64,000 bases of DNA, taken from NCBI RefSeq assembly GCF_001428505.1, contig NZ_LMHU01000006.1:124712-188711 (forward strand). The letters run 5' to 3'. This DNA is from Terrabacter sp. Root181. GTDB taxonomy: Bacteria; Actinomycetota; Actinomycetes; Actinomycetales; Dermatophilaceae. The notes under the pieces were generated by a model. The model saw nothing but the letters and a program-made list of their open reading frames with translations, searched no databases and was not told the DNA's origin. Both the position numbers and the translations under genes were made by a program. Numbering within the stretch: the first letter of the stretch is position 1; each line of letters begins with the position of its first letter. Positions 15,838 through 24,902 of the stretch are shown piece by piece.

Positions 15838-18018
15838 GTGAACCCGCTGACGACCAGCGCCTTCGACCTTCGCGACCACCTGACACCCAAGGCCGACCCG
15901 GCCCTCATCGCCCACGACGACGCCCACTTCGCCGCCATCGCCGAAACCCTCGAGGCGACGGTCGCCGAGCTGTCCGACCGGCTCGACGCCGCGCGCCGCG
16001 CGCCCGCCGGCGCCGGTCAGGCAGCACTCGACCGCGACCAGGAGGTCCACCGGCTGAGCGCCCGCCTGCGAGCCCTGCGCCGCTACGGCCTCGACCTGTG
16101 CCTCGGCCACATGGTTCCTGAGAACGATTCCCAACCCCTCTACGTCGGTCGCCTGGGGCTCACGGACAGCACGGGACGACGGCTGCTCGTCGACTGGCGC
16201 TCCCCTGCCGCCGAGCCGTTCTTCGGCGCCACCCACGGCAACCCGATGGGGCTCGCCAGCCGCCGCCGCTACCGCTGGACGCGCGGCCGGGTCACCGACT
16301 ACTGGGACGAGGTGTTCACGGTCGACGCCCTCGACGGACGCGTGGCGCTCGACGACGAGTCCGCCTTCGTCGCCTCGCTCGGCGCGAGCCGCTCGCCCCG
16401 GATGCGTGACGTGCTCAGCACCATCCAGGCGGACCAGGACGCCATCATCCGCGCCGGGTCCCGCGGCGCCCTCGTCGTCGACGGAGGTCCCGGCACGGGC
16501 AAGACGGTCGTCGCACTGCACCGGACGGCATACCTGCTCTACTCCGACCCGCGGCTGGGCCACCGACGGGGCGGCGTGCTCTTCGTCGGTCCGCACGAGC
16601 CCTACCTCTCCTACGTCTCCGACGTGCTGCCGAGCCTCGGCGAGGAGGGCGTTCAGACGTGCACGCTGCTCGACCTCGTCGCCGAAGGCGCCACCGCGGC
16701 ACCCGAGACCGACCCGGAGGTGGCACGGCTCAAGGCCTCGATGGATCTCGCCCGCGCCATCGAGCCGGCAGTGGCGCTCTACGAGGAGCCCCCGACCCGA
16801 GGGATGGAGGTCGTGACGCCGTGGGCGGACGTGTGGCTCTCCCCCGCCGACTGGGCCGAGGCCTGCACGGCCGGTCTGGGCACCCCGCACAACGAGGCGC
16901 GCGACGACGTCTGGGAGGCGCTCGTCGCCATCCTCGTCGAGCGCCACGACCTCGAGGGCAGGGTCGACGACGACGGCGCCGACGTGGAGCCCGACGCCAC
17001 CCCGGCGATGGTCCGCCGCTCGCTCGAGCAGAACCGCGAGCTCCGTACGGCCTTCGACCGGACCTGGCCGCTGCTCGACGCCGAGGACCTCGTGGGCGAC
17101 CTGTGGACGGTCCCGGCCTACCTCAGACGCTGTGCCCCGGCACTGACCGTCGACGAGGTCCGTCGGCTCCAGCGGCCCGAGCCCACCGCCTGGACGGTGT
17201 CGGACCTGCCCCTCCTCGACGCGGCCCGGCTGCGTCTCGGCGACCCGGAGGCCGAGCGACGACGCCACCGGCGGGATGCCGAGCTCGCCGCGGAGCGCGA
17301 GGAGCGGGCCAAGGTCGTCGAGCACCTCATCGCGTCGGACGACTCCGACATGCACGTCATGTCGATGCTGCGCGGTGAGGACCTCAGGGGTGCGCTCGAC
17401 GACGACCCGGGGCCGGTGGCCGATCCCGACCTGCTGGCCGGGCCGTTCGCCCACGTGGTCGTGGACGAGGCCCAGGAGCTGACCGACGCGGAGTGGCAGA
17501 TGCTGCTGGGCCGGTGCCCGTCACGCAGCCTGACCATCGTCGGAGACCGGGCCCAGGCCCGGCACGGGTTCACCGAGTCGTGGCAGGAGCGGCTCGCGCG
17601 CGTCGGCCTCGACCGGGTCGCCCTGGCCTCCCTCGGCATCAACTACCGCACTCCGGAGGAGGTCATGCTCGAGGCCGAGCCGGTCATCCGGGCCGCGCTG
17701 CCCGACGCCAACGTCCCCACGTCCATCCGCGAGAGCGGGGTGCCCGTCCGGCACGGCTCGACCGCTGACCTCGCGTCCGTCGTCGAGACGTGGCTCGCCG
17801 CGCACGCCGACGGAACCGCCTGTGTCATCGGGGATCCCACCTTCGAGGAGACCTCGCGCGTGAGGTCGCTCTCGCCCGTCCTGTCGAAGGGGCTCGAGTT
17901 CGACCTCGTCGTCCTCGTCGGCCCCGAGGACTTCGGTCACGGCATCGAGGGGGCGGTCGACCGCTACGTCGCGATGACCCGGGCGACGCAGGAGCTCGTG
18001 GTCCTCACGAGCGGGTGA
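15838..18018 (+). CDS. helR: HelR, RNA-polymerase-recycling helicase-like ATPase
   Basis: 726 residues, UvrD/HelD-like superfamily 1. The N-terminal coiled segment (residues 20-85) is the polymerase-channel arm. Walker A GGPGTGKTVVALHRTAYLLY lies near residue 217, and Walker B VVVDEAQELTDAEWQML near 540. FGATHGNPMGLASRRRYRW and SPVLSKGLEFDLVVLVGPEDF are typical of the HelD/HelR group. HelR displaces stalled or rifamycin-bound RNA polymerase and confers rifamycin tolerance. GTG 15838 follows GGGACGGAG. The 3' end overlaps the convergent marR gene by 14 bases. The RAE upstream supports HelR rather than generic HelD. Confidence 0.85.
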   Translation: MNPLTTSAFDLRDHLTPKADPALIAHDDAHFAAIAETLEATVAELSDRLDAARRAPAGAGQAALDRDQEVHRLSARLRALRRYGLDLCLGHMVPENDSQPLYVGRLGLTDSTGRRLLVDWRSPAAEPFFGATHGNPMGLASRRRYRWTRGRVTDYWDEVFTVDALDGRVALDDESAFVASLGASRSPRMRDVLSTIQADQDAIIRAGSRGALVVDGGPGTGKTVVALHRTAYLLYSDPRLGHRRGGVLFVGPHEPYLSYVSDVLPSLGEEGVQTCTLLDLVAEGATAAPETDPEVARLKASMDLARAIEPAVALYEEPPTRGMEVVTPWADVWLSPADWAEACTAGLGTPHNEARDDVWEALVAILVERHDLEGRVDDDGADVEPDATPAMVRRSLEQNRELRTAFDRTWPLLDAEDLVGDLWTVPAYLRRCAPALTVDEVRRLQRPEPTAWTVSDLPLLDAARLRLGDPEAERRRHRRDAELAAEREERAKVVEHLIASDDSDMHVMSMLRGEDLRGALDDDPGPVADPDLLAGPFAHVVVDEAQELTDAEWQMLLGRCPSRSLTIVGDRAQARHGFTESWQERLARVGLDRVALASLGINYRTPEEVMLEAEPVIRAALPDANVPTSIRESGVPVRHGSTADLASVVETWLAAHADGTACVIGDPTFEETSRVRSLSPVLSKGLEFDLVVLVGPEDFGHGIEGAVDRYVAMTRATQELVVLTSG

Positions 18019-18544
18019 CGTCGTCCTGACCCGGGACCGCCGGGCCGCGCTCCAGTCCGTCGAGCCACGCGCGCAGCAGCTCTTCGAGGGCCGTGCGCTG
18101 CCTCGGCGCCAGGCCGGCCAGGAGCGACTCGTCACCGGCCATGACGTCGGCGAAGATCCCGTCGAGCCGGGCCAGCCCCTCCGGGGTCAGCTGCACGTGC
18201 ACGGTGCGCCGGTCCGGCTCCTCGCGGACGCGCTCGACGAAGCCGAGCGCCTCCATGGCCTGGACCCGCTGGGTCGTGGCGCCGGCCGTCACCCGGCAGT
18301 GCCGGGACAGCTCACCGGCGGTCAGGCGGTACGGCGCACCAGTGCGCCTGAGTGTCGCCAGGACGTCGAGGTGGCTCTGCTCCAGGCCGTGCGCCGCCAG
18401 GACGCGGGCCCGGTGGTCCGTGATGATCGAGCCGAGCCGCCAGATCGGCGTGACGATGCCGATCGACGACACGTCGACGTCGGGCCTCTCCCGTCGCCAC
18501 GCCTCGATGATCCGCCCGACCTGGTCCCCCGCGGTGCTCTCCAC
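18005..18544 (-). CDS. MarR-family transcriptional regulator
   Basis: 179 residues. The winged helix is clear: LTAGELSRHCRVTAGATTQRVQAMEALGFVERVREEPDRRTVHVQLTPEG (residues 78-128), with the DRR wing motif. Helices before and after form the dimer domain. GTG 18544 is preceded by TAAAGT with a 6-base gap, so the mRNA should be leaderless, and that -10 box overlaps the palindrome at 18553-18564, implying autoregulation. The adjacent divergent gene encodes a small membrane protein, the likely partner target. Confidence 0.85.
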   Translation of the reverse strand: MESTAGDQVGRIIEAWRRERPDVDVSSIGIVTPIWRLGSIITDHRARVLAAHGLEQSHLDVLATLRRTGAPYRLTAGELSRHCRVTAGATTQRVQAMEALGFVERVREEPDRRTVHVQLTPEGLARLDGIFADVMAGDESLLAGLAPRQRTALEELLRAWLDGLERGPAVPGQDDVTRS

Positions 18545-18550
18545 CCCAAT

Positions 18551-18564
18551 ACTTTAGGGCTAAA
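18551..18564. promoter_or_regulatory. MarR operator and leaderless promoter
   Basis: TTTAG-GG-CTAAA is an inverted repeat. On the minus strand TAAAGT (18556-18551) is a -10 hexamer six bases before the marR GTG. The repeat lies in the 75-base gap between divergent genes, so one bound dimer could control both. Confidence 0.55.
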
Positions 18565-18619
18565 CCAGAGCGGGCGGCCCGTCGGTGATGGGACGATCTC
18601 GTCAGCGAAAGGAAGCCGC

Positions 18620-19186
18620 ATGGACCTCTCCACGTTCTATGCCGTCGTGTCGGCCACCTGCTTCACGCTCGTCGGGCTCTGGTGGTCGGCCCTGGACCGT
18701 CGCCGCGACCTGCTCGTCACCGACGAGACCCGTCGCCTCGTGGGGGGCGTCTACCTGACGTTCCTGCTCCCCGGCGTCATGGGCCTCTTCGCGCAGGTCG
18801 ACCCGGGCGAGCCCTGGCTCTGGCGATCGACGTTCGGCTTCGTCGCCCTCGTCGGCGCGTGGTCGACGCTCCGCCTCATCCGCGCCGAACGCGAGACCGC
18901 CCTCGGCGTCCGCGGACCGTTCCGCCGTCACCGGTGGCTCGTGGTCGTGCTCTACGGCGTCATCGTCGTGCTCGGCGTCGCGCCCGAGGTGGCCGGTGCC
19001 GTCGGGCTCAGTGGTCTGCAGGCGGCGGCCCTCGCGCTCGTCTGCATCGTCGTGCTCGCCCACGGTCTGGCATGGGAGTTCCTGACGACGACGCCCCAGG
19101 CTCCGGAGCACCCCCTCCCCTCCCCCACCCCGGACCGGCCGCGGCCCGGCCTTCCCGACGGCGGCTCCCCCGGCGTGGCCGACTGA
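18620..19186 (+). CDS. small integral membrane protein of unknown function
   Basis: 188 residues with about five hydrophobic helices: FYAVVSATCFTLVGLWWSAL, GGVYLTFLLPGVMGLFAQV, STFGFVALVGAWSTLRLI, WLVVVLYGVIVVLGVAPEVAG and LAALVCIVVLAHGLAWEFL. A Pro-rich cytoplasmic tail follows. Nothing in it identifies a transporter family. GAAAGGAAG gives a good ribosome site for ATG 18620. It is divergent from marR and probably under its control, a layout typical of small exporters or stress membrane proteins. Confidence 0.6.
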   Translation: MDLSTFYAVVSATCFTLVGLWWSALDRRRDLLVTDETRRLVGGVYLTFLLPGVMGLFAQVDPGEPWLWRSTFGFVALVGAWSTLRLIRAERETALGVRGPFRRHRWLVVVLYGVIVVLGVAPEVAGAVGLSGLQAAALALVCIVVLAHGLAWEFLTTTPQAPEHPLPSPTPDRPRPGLPDGGSPGVAD

Positions 19187-19222
19187 GCGGCCCCAGAACG
19201 ACAGCGAGGCCGGCGAAACCCT

Positions 19223-19256
19223 CCAGGTGCGTGGGCCGCCCGATCAACGCACCTGG
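19223..19256 (+). terminator. hairpin after the membrane-protein gene
   Basis: CCAGGTGCGT and ACGCACCTGG form a 10-bp perfect stem around a 14-base loop, 37 bases after the stop. The rest of the 213-base spacer to the next gene shows only a copy of the repeated 9-mer at 19318-19326. Confidence 0.5.
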
Positions 19257-19399
19257 GCAAGACGTGGCTCCCACTGATGAGCTCCTGACACGTCCCCCCG
19301 GCGCGCACTGAGAGGGCGTATGCCGTCCGCTGACCACGAGCGCGGCGTGTTGGGACCGCTCCCCCACCGTCCGCTGCCGCCGTGTGGGACAGTCCTCGC

Positions 19400-20776
19400 A
19401 TGTCGCACGTCGTCGTCAACGCCGCTCGACCGGAGACCCGGGAGCAGCGGGCCTGGTACTGGTACGACTGGGCCAACTCGGCCTACGTCACCACCACCGC
19501 CACGGTGCTCATGAGCCCCTACCTCACCTCCGTCGCGGAGCAGGCCGCGTGTCCGGGCCTGCCCGACGGCCAGGACTGCACGACGAACCTCTCGGTGCTC
19601 GGGATCCCGGTCGCGCCGGGGTCCCTGTGGTTCTTCACCGTGACCTTCACGACGATCCTGTCGGCGATCGTGCTCATCTTCATCGGCGCCATCGCCGACC
19701 GCAGCCCACGCCCGACCCGCCTCTTCGGCGGGTTCGCGTGGGCCGGCGCCCTCGCCGCGAGCCTCATGTTCTTCGTCGCCGGCACGAACTGGCAGCTCGG
19801 CGCCGTGCTCGTCGTCGTCGCCGGGATCTGTCTCGGCTCCTCGCTCGTGATCTACGACTCGATCCTGTGTCGCATCGCCAACGAGAACGAGCGCGACCGC
19901 GTCTCCTCGAAGGGCTGGGCGTTCGGCTACCTCGGCGGCGGCATCCTGCTGGCGCTCAACTTCGCCCTCGACTTCTTCCACGAGGACCTCGGGCTCGACC
20001 GGTCCCTGTCGACGCGCATCAGCATCCTGTCCGCGGGCCTCTGGTGGGCCGGCTTCACGATCATCCCGTACCTCGGCCTGCGCCACCTGACCGGCACGGT
20101 GGAGACCCCCGTCGAGCGGTCGGCCGGAGTCGTCGGCGGGAGCATCGCGCAGCTGCGGAGCACGTTCCGCGACCTCGCGAACTACCCGCAGACCAAGGTG
20201 TTCCTCGTCGCCTACCTCTTCTTCAACGACGGCATCCAGACGGTCATCGGCAGCTCGAGCGTCTACGGGTCCAAGGAGCTCGGGTTCTCCGAGACGACGG
20301 TGCTCGGCGTCTTCCTCTTCGTGCAGTTCGTCGCCTTCTTCGGTGCCCGGCTCGCCGGCCGGGTGGCGGCCTCGAGAGGGGCCTGGCGCACGGTCCTCTA
20401 CGGCATCGGCCTCTGGACGGTCGTCGTCGTCTTCGCCTTCCTCGTCCCGTCGAAGTCGCTCGTCATCTTCCTCGCCCTCGCGCTGCTCATCGGCCTCGTG
20501 CTCGGAGGCACCCAGGCCCTCTCGCGCTCGCTCTACAGCCAGCTCATCCCCCGCGGCCGCGAGGCGGAGTACTTCAGCCTCTACCAGGCCATGGAGCGGG
20601 GGACGAGCTGGTTCGGGACGCTCATCTTCGGTCTCGTCTACCAGTTCACCCTCAGCTACCGCTGGGCGATCATCGCGCTCATCGTCTTCTTCGCCATCGG
20701 GGGGGTGCTCCTCTCACGCGTGCGGATGCGTGAGGGCATCGAGCAGGCGGGCAACCCGGTTCCCGCTGTGATCTGA
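19400..20776 (+). CDS. MFS transporter of the UMF1/Atg22 type
   Basis: 458 residues, 11-12 transmembrane helices. The start REQRAWYWYDWANSAYVTTTATVLMSPYL is the conserved amphipathic entry of the Atg22/UMF1 group, and GSSLVIYDSILCRIANENERDRVSSKGWAFGYLGGGILL is its central motif. Eukaryotic relatives export amino acids from vacuoles; bacterial substrates are unknown. ATG 19400 was chosen because the alternative 19382 start lacks similarity. The rbpA promoter begins right after the stop. Confidence 0.8.
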   Translation: MSHVVVNAARPETREQRAWYWYDWANSAYVTTTATVLMSPYLTSVAEQAACPGLPDGQDCTTNLSVLGIPVAPGSLWFFTVTFTTILSAIVLIFIGAIADRSPRPTRLFGGFAWAGALAASLMFFVAGTNWQLGAVLVVVAGICLGSSLVIYDSILCRIANENERDRVSSKGWAFGYLGGGILLALNFALDFFHEDLGLDRSLSTRISILSAGLWWAGFTIIPYLGLRHLTGTVETPVERSAGVVGGSIAQLRSTFRDLANYPQTKVFLVAYLFFNDGIQTVIGSSSVYGSKELGFSETTVLGVFLFVQFVAFFGARLAGRVAASRGAWRTVLYGIGLWTVVVVFAFLVPSKSLVIFLALALLIGLVLGGTQALSRSLYSQLIPRGREAEYFSLYQAMERGTSWFGTLIFGLVYQFTLSYRWAIIALIVFFAIGGVLLSRVRMREGIEQAGNPVPAVI

Positions 20777-20804
20777 GAAACGCCTACAATTCGCCGCCAC
20801 GCGG

Positions 20805-20830
20805 GGAACAAGTCAACCGTTCCGCTCGTT
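20805..20830 (+). promoter_or_regulatory. sigma-R/sigma-H-type promoter of rbpA
   Basis: GGAAC (20805-20809) and GTT (20828-20830) are separated by exactly 18 bases, matching the GGAAT-N18-GTT consensus of the disulfide-stress sigma factors SigR and SigH. In Streptomyces rbpA is a sigma-R target. A second, housekeeping-like -10 hexamer TACAAT is at 20785-20790. The transcript leader would be about 55 bases, ending in TTGGAGGGG before the ATG. Confidence 0.7.
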
Positions 20831-20895
20831 CAAGCGTCTGTGAGGGTAAGACACCAGCGAGGTGTCACAAGGGCAGAAGTCTTGGAGGGGTCCAC

Positions 20896-21255
20896 ATGGC
20901 CGATCGAGCACTACGCGGTTCCAACCTCGGCGCGAGGAGCATGGAATCCGACGAGAACGTCGTTCCGAGTGAGCGTCAGCTCACCGTCTACGTGTGCCCG
21001 GAAGGTCACCGCACCGAGCTCCCGTTCTCGATCGAGGCCGACGTGCCCTCGACGTGGGAGTGCCGCTGCGGCCTCGACGCGAAGCTGCAGGGTGGCCCCG
21101 AGCCGGAGGCCAAGCCGGTCAAGCACCAGCGCACGCACTGGGACATGCTCCTCGAGCGTCGTTCCATCCCCGAGCTCGAAGAGCTCCTCGAGGAGCGCCT
21201 GACGCTGCTGCGCGAGTCCCGCGGCGAGAAGCCGCGCCGGCGCAAGACCGCCTGA
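20896..21255 (+). CDS. rbpA: RNA polymerase-binding protein RbpA
   Basis: 119 residues, the full family length. MADRALRGSNLGARSMESDENVVPSERQ is the N-terminal tail plus basic linker. VYVCPEGHRTELPFSIEADVPSTWECRCG is the zinc-ribbon-like core with its Cys residues, and HWDMLLERRSIPELEELLEERLTLLRESRG is the sigma-interacting domain. RbpA stabilises the housekeeping sigma-factor holoenzyme and raises tolerance to rifampicin. It lies 3 kb from helR, another rifamycin-protection gene, but on its own promoter. Confidence 0.95.
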   Translation: MADRALRGSNLGARSMESDENVVPSERQLTVYVCPEGHRTELPFSIEADVPSTWECRCGLDAKLQGGPEPEAKPVKHQRTHWDMLLERRSIPELEELLEERLTLLRESRGEKPRRRKTA

Positions 21256-21276
21256 CCGACCCCAGAACGCACCACC

Positions 21277-21312
21277 GAGAAGCCCGCCCCGTTCGTGGAG
21301 GCGGGCTTTCTC
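21277..21312 (+). terminator. terminator of rbpA
   Basis: GAGAAGCCCGCC pairs with GGCGGGCTTTCTC (one bulged T), 22 bases after the rbpA stop; the TTTCTC tail gives a weak U-tract. Confidence 0.7.
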
Positions 21313-21372
21313 GCGTCCGCGGGCTCCAGCCCGACCACCACTTTCGTGGAGGCGGGCTTTCTCGCGTCCGCG
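21292..21372. repeat. 30-base direct repeat of the terminator right half
   Basis: TTCGTGGAGGCGGGCTTTCT plus CGCGTCCGCG occurs at 21292-21321 and again, base for base, at 21343-21372. Only the first copy has the matching left stem, so the second is half a terminator. This looks like a local duplication in the convergent spacer. Confidence 0.7.
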
Positions 21373-21380
21373 TCCCCCCG

Positions 21381-21426
21381 TTCGAGGTGATGATGGCAGT
21401 GACACGGGTGCCTTCATCACCTCGAA
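21381..21426. terminator. long hairpin between convergent rbpA and fxsA
   Basis: TTCGAGGTGATGA (21381-21393) and TCATCACCTCGAA (21414-21426) form a perfect 13-bp stem, with an inner GGCA/TGCC pairing within the 20-base loop. It is the last structure before the fxsA stop, so it most likely ends fxsA transcription and backs up the rbpA terminator. The stem is unusually AT-rich for a terminator in this genome. Confidence 0.55.
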
Positions 21427-21459
21427 CGACGAGGAGCCGGCGCGCGAACCGAGCTCGAC

Positions 21460-22023
21460 TCAGTCCTCGTCGTCGATGATCTCGCCCTCGACGACCTCGT
21501 CGCTCGTCGCCGACCGCTGCGGACCGTGGGGCATCTGCTCCTGCTCCCAGGTGGGCGGGGTGGGCTGTCCGGCGACGGTCGGGCCGGTGAAGCGCTCGGC
21601 CTGTGCGAGGAGGCGCCGGGAGATGACGGCGGCGAGCATGCTCCGGGCCACGGGTCGCGTGAACGGCAGCACGAGGAGCAGCCCGAGCAGGTCCGTGACG
21701 AAGCCCGGGAGCAGCAGGAGGCCGCCACCGACGAGCACGACGACACCGTCGGCGATCTCGCGCGCGGGCATCCGGCCGCTGCGCAGCGCCTGCTCGAGGG
21801 CGCGCCACGCCCGTCCGCCCTCACCGCGGATCAGCCACGCGCCGAGGAGCGAGGTGGCGACGAGCAGCAGGAAGGTCTGCCAGCCGCCGATGGCCTGACC
21901 GACGGCGACGATGACGAGGATCTCGATGATCGGCAGGAGCAGGAGACCGGCGATCGCCAGCCGCGTCAGCCGCACCCGCCTGACCCGCGACGGCCCCCGC
22001 GACGGCCCGGGCGTCCCGGTCAC
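21460..22023 (-). CDS. fxsA: FxsA family membrane protein
   Basis: 187 residues from GTG 22023, overlapping the ppm stop by four bases. The FxsA core is clear: [43 protein letters not shown], then [32 protein letters not shown]. The C-terminal 50 residues are acidic and disordered. In E. coli FxsA counters F-exclusion of phage T7. Its normal role is unknown. The lnt-ppm-fxsA order resembles the Mycobacterium ppm1 neighbourhood. Confidence 0.85.
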   Translation of the reverse strand: MTGTPGPSRGPSRVRRVRLTRLAIAGLLLLPIIEILVIVAVGQAIGGWQTFLLLVATSLLGAWLIRGEGGRAWRALEQALRSGRMPAREIADGVVVLVGGGLLLLPGFVTDLLGLLLVLPFTRPVARSMLAAVISRRLLAQAERFTGPTVAGQPTPPTWEQEQMPHGPQRSATSDEVVEGEIIDDED

Positions 22024-22811
22024 GACCGCTCCTCGACGGGCTCGCGCCCGCGCACCCGGCCGGCGGCCGAGCGCAGCTGGCCGAGGCGATGCTCCACGCC
22101 CCACCTCGTCACGCTCGTCAGCGCCTCACGCACGATGTCTTTGCCCATCTTCGACACGCCGACCTCTCGCTCGACGAACGTGATCGGCACCTCGACGACG
22201 GTGAGCCCCGCTCGGACGGCCCGGAGCGTCAGGTCGATCTGGAAGCAGTAGCCCTGCGACTCGACGCCCTGCAGGCCCATGGCCCGCAGCGCACTCGTGC
22301 GGTAGACGCGGTAGCCGGCCGTCGCGTCGTTGACCGACATCCCCAGCAGCACCTTGGTGTAGAGGTTGGCGCCGACGGAGAGCACCTTGCGGCGGGCGGG
22401 CCAGTTGCGCACCTCGCCGCCCTTGACCCAGCGGGCTCCGATGACGAGGTCGGCCTCACCGAGCGCGGCGAGCAGCGACGGGAGCTGCTCGGGAAGGTGC
22501 GAGCCGTCGGCGTCCATCTCGACGGCGGCGTCGTAGTCGCGCTCGAGGACGATCGCGAAGCCCGCGAGGTAGGCCTTTCCGAGCCCCTCCTTGGCCGTGC
22601 GGTGCACGACGTGGACCTGAGGGTCGGCGGCCGCGATGTCGTCGGCGATCCGGCCGGTCCCGTCGGGCGAGCCGTCGTCGAGCACGAAGACGTCGGCGGC
22701 GGGCACGCTCGCGCGCACCCGCGCGACGATGCCGGGCAGGTTGTCCCGCTCGTTGTACGTCGGGATGAGCACGGCCACTCGGGTCACCGGCTCACGCTGC
22801 GTCGTCGTCAT
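22020..22811 (-). CDS. polyprenol-phosphate mannose synthase (GT2)
   Basis: 263 residues. GT2 fold: [22 protein letters not shown] at the start, [13 protein letters not shown] (DDGS) for the nucleotide sugar, [18 protein letters not shown] (DAD metal motif) and [23 protein letters not shown] as the acceptor region. It transfers mannose from GDP-mannose to polyprenyl phosphate for lipoglycan or protein O-mannosylation. In Mycobacterium this domain is fused to or adjacent to Lnt as Ppm1; here the two are separate genes that overlap by 20 bases. Confidence 0.85.
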   Translation of the reverse strand: MTTTQREPVTRVAVLIPTYNERDNLPGIVARVRASVPAADVFVLDDGSPDGTGRIADDIAAADPQVHVVHRTAKEGLGKAYLAGFAIVLERDYDAAVEMDADGSHLPEQLPSLLAALGEADLVIGARWVKGGEVRNWPARRKVLSVGANLYTKVLLGMSVNDATAGYRVYRTSALRAMGLQGVESQGYCFQIDLTLRAVRAGLTVVEVPITFVEREVGVSKMGKDIVREALTSVTRWGVEHRLGQLRSAAGRVRGREPVEERS

Positions 22812-24387
22812 CCTCTTCCTTCGTTGTCTCCGGCACGGCCGGGCGACCACCGCGAACGCCCAGGGCGAGCATCGTCAGCAGTGCGGCGGCAGCGACCCAC
22901 TCGGGGGCCTCACCCAGGCGGGTCGCCAGTGTCGTGGCGTCCCGCAAGGGTAGTGCCCCTCTGACCACCGCCTGTGTGAACAACGACGTCACCTGGTGGG
23001 CGGTTCCGTCGGGCGTGATGAGGGCGCTCTGTCCCACGGTCGACACGTGCACGACGGAGCGGCCGAACTCCATGGCGCGCAGCCGGCTGATGGCCAGCTG
23101 CTGGGGCGACTCGGCGGTGTAGCCGAAGGTCGCGTTGTTGGTCTGGACCACGAGCACGTTGGCGCCGCCCTGCACGGCGTCGCGCATGATGTCGTCGTAG
23201 GCCACCTCGAAGCAGATCGCGAGACCGGCCCGGATCTGCTGGCCCGAGGCCGTGGTGACGCGGAAGACGCCGGGCGCCGGGCCCTGGACGAAGTCGCGGG
23301 TCACGAGGTCGACCTCCGTGCTGAACATCCGCCAGAACGCCCGGTTCGGGATGTACTCGGCGAAGGGCACCGGGTGGCGCTTGACGTAGCGGTCGGTGTT
23401 GCCCTTGCCGGGCTCGAAGAGCAGCGCCACGTTGGAGACGAAACCGGCGGGCTCCTCGAGCAGACCGCCGACGATGAGCGGCCGCTTGAGCGCGTCGACC
23501 GTCTCGAGGATGAGGCTCTTGGCGTCGGCGTTGCGCAACGGGTCGATGTCCGAGGCGTTCTCGGGCCAGACGACGAGGTCCGGTGCCGGTGCGCGCCCCG
23601 CGTCGACGTCCTCCTGAGCCTTGAGCGTCGCGGCCACGTGGTTGTCGAGGACCTGACGGCGCTCGGCGTTGAAGTCGAGACCGGGCCGCGCCACGTTGCC
23701 CTGCACGCCGAGGAACTCGGCCGTCGGCCCGTCGGTCGGCAGCGGGACGGCGACGCCGACGATCCCGAGCACGAGCGCTGCTGCGGCGGGCAGCGCGAGC
23801 CGACGGGACGGCATACGCGGTCGGGCGACGTTCGTGACGTCGCTCCCCCGGCGGGCGGCGAGTGTGGCCAGGGCGCGCTGGGCCACGAGCGCGAGCAGGG
23901 CCCCGGCGAGGGCGATGACGAAGCCGACGAAAGGTGCGCCGCCCAGCGCGACGAGGCGACCGAAGGGCGAGTCGGCCTGCCCGAACGCGACCTTGAGCCA
24001 CGGGAACCCGCCGTAGGGAGCCCGTGCGCGCAAGCCCTCGGCGACGACCCAGACGAGGGCGAACGCCAGCGGGCGGACGCTCCTCGCGCGGCTCAGCCAA
24101 CCGTAGAGCGCGCCGGCGAGACCGACGAAGAGTGCCTGCAGGGTCGCGAGGGCCAGCCACGGCAGCGCACCCACGTAGATGCCCGACCAGCTCAGCGTGG
24201 GGACGAAGAAGACGAGACCCCCGGCCACGCCCAGCAGGAAGCCGCGGCGGGCTCCGGCGCCGGCCCACGCCCACGCCCAGAGGGCGAGGGCCACCGGGGC
24301 GGCGACCCAGACGTCGAACGTCGGGAACGCGAGGCAGAGCAGTCCACCGGCGAGCAGGGACACGAGGAGACGCCGCACGGGGTTCAC
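22792..24387 (-). CDS. lnt: apolipoprotein N-acyltransferase
   Basis: 531 residues. Eight or so N-terminal membrane helices are followed by a nitrilase-type domain. The catalytic triad is visible: Glu in [12 protein letters not shown], Lys in [16 protein letters not shown], and Cys in [12 protein letters not shown]. It N-acylates lipoproteins in the membrane; the FKBP lipoprotein at 46.7 kb would be a substrate. The start is uncertain: GTG 24387 lies right after the upstream kal gene and next to a copy of the GTATGCCGT 9-mer (24389-24397). No Shine-Dalgarno is obvious. Confidence 0.85.
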   Translation of the reverse strand: MNPVRRLLVSLLAGGLLCLAFPTFDVWVAAPVALALWAWAWAGAGARRGFLLGVAGGLVFFVPTLSWSGIYVGALPWLALATLQALFVGLAGALYGWLSRARSVRPLAFALVWVVAEGLRARAPYGGFPWLKVAFGQADSPFGRLVALGGAPFVGFVIALAGALLALVAQRALATLAARRGSDVTNVARPRMPSRRLALPAAAALVLGIVGVAVPLPTDGPTAEFLGVQGNVARPGLDFNAERRQVLDNHVAATLKAQEDVDAGRAPAPDLVVWPENASDIDPLRNADAKSLILETVDALKRPLIVGGLLEEPAGFVSNVALLFEPGKGNTDRYVKRHPVPFAEYIPNRAFWRMFSTEVDLVTRDFVQGPAPGVFRVTTASGQQIRAGLAICFEVAYDDIMRDAVQGGANVLVVQTNNATFGYTAESPQQLAISRLRAMEFGRSVVHVSTVGQSALITPDGTAHQVTSLFTQAVVRGALPLRDATTLATRLGEAPEWVAAAALLTMLALGVRGGRPAVPETTKEEDDDDAA

Positions 24388-24416
24388 CGTATGCCGTGCG
24401 GCCGGGGCGTCAGCGC

Positions 24417-24902
24417 TCAGGGCACGACGACGACGCCACGAGCGGTCGTGGCGACGATGGGCGGGTCCAGCATCTCGGCGGCGGACGCGCCGCGCTCCTG
24501 GTTGCCGCGACCGACGACGCGCACCTCGAAGTCCATCTCTCGCGAGCGGGTGCCGACGCGGATGATCTCGGCCGAGATCTCGATGACGTCGCCGGCGGTG
24601 ATCCGCGAGCAGAACTGCACGTCGCTGTAGGAGGCGAAGAGCCCCTCGTCGCCGTCCGTGACGATGCACATCTCCGTGGCGACGTCGCCGAAGGCGGCCA
24701 TGGAGTAGGCCCCGTCGACGAGGTTGCCCGCGTAGTGCGCATGGCCGTAGGGCACGTAGCGGCGGTGCGTGATGCGCAGGCCGACCTTGGCCTTCGTCAG
24801 AGTCGCCGGGGTGGTGGACGCCGTGGCCGGGGTCGTGGGACCGGTGGCCGACAGCGGTTCCGGTTCGGACGACGGGGTGGGCTGGGTGACGCCGTCGGTC
24901 AT
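24417..24902 (-). CDS. kal: 3-aminobutyryl-CoA ammonia-lyase-like hotdog protein
   Basis: 161 residues. A Thr/Pro-rich tail of about 36 residues precedes a hotdog domain: RITHRRYVPYGHAHYAGNLVDGAYSMAAFGDVATEMCIVTDGDEGLFASYSDVQFCSRITAGDVIEISAEI. This matches Kal of the lysine fermentation pathway, which removes ammonia from 3-aminobutyryl-CoA to give crotonyl-CoA. It is last in kdd-kamD-kamE-kal, joined by ATGA overlaps, which supports the assignment. Confidence 0.75.
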   Translation of the reverse strand: MTDGVTQPTPSSEPEPLSATGPTTPATASTTPATLTKAKVGLRITHRRYVPYGHAHYAGNLVDGAYSMAAFGDVATEMCIVTDGDEGLFASYSDVQFCSRITAGDVIEISAEIIRVGTRSREMDFEVRVVGRGNQERGASAAEMLDPPIVATTARGVVVVP

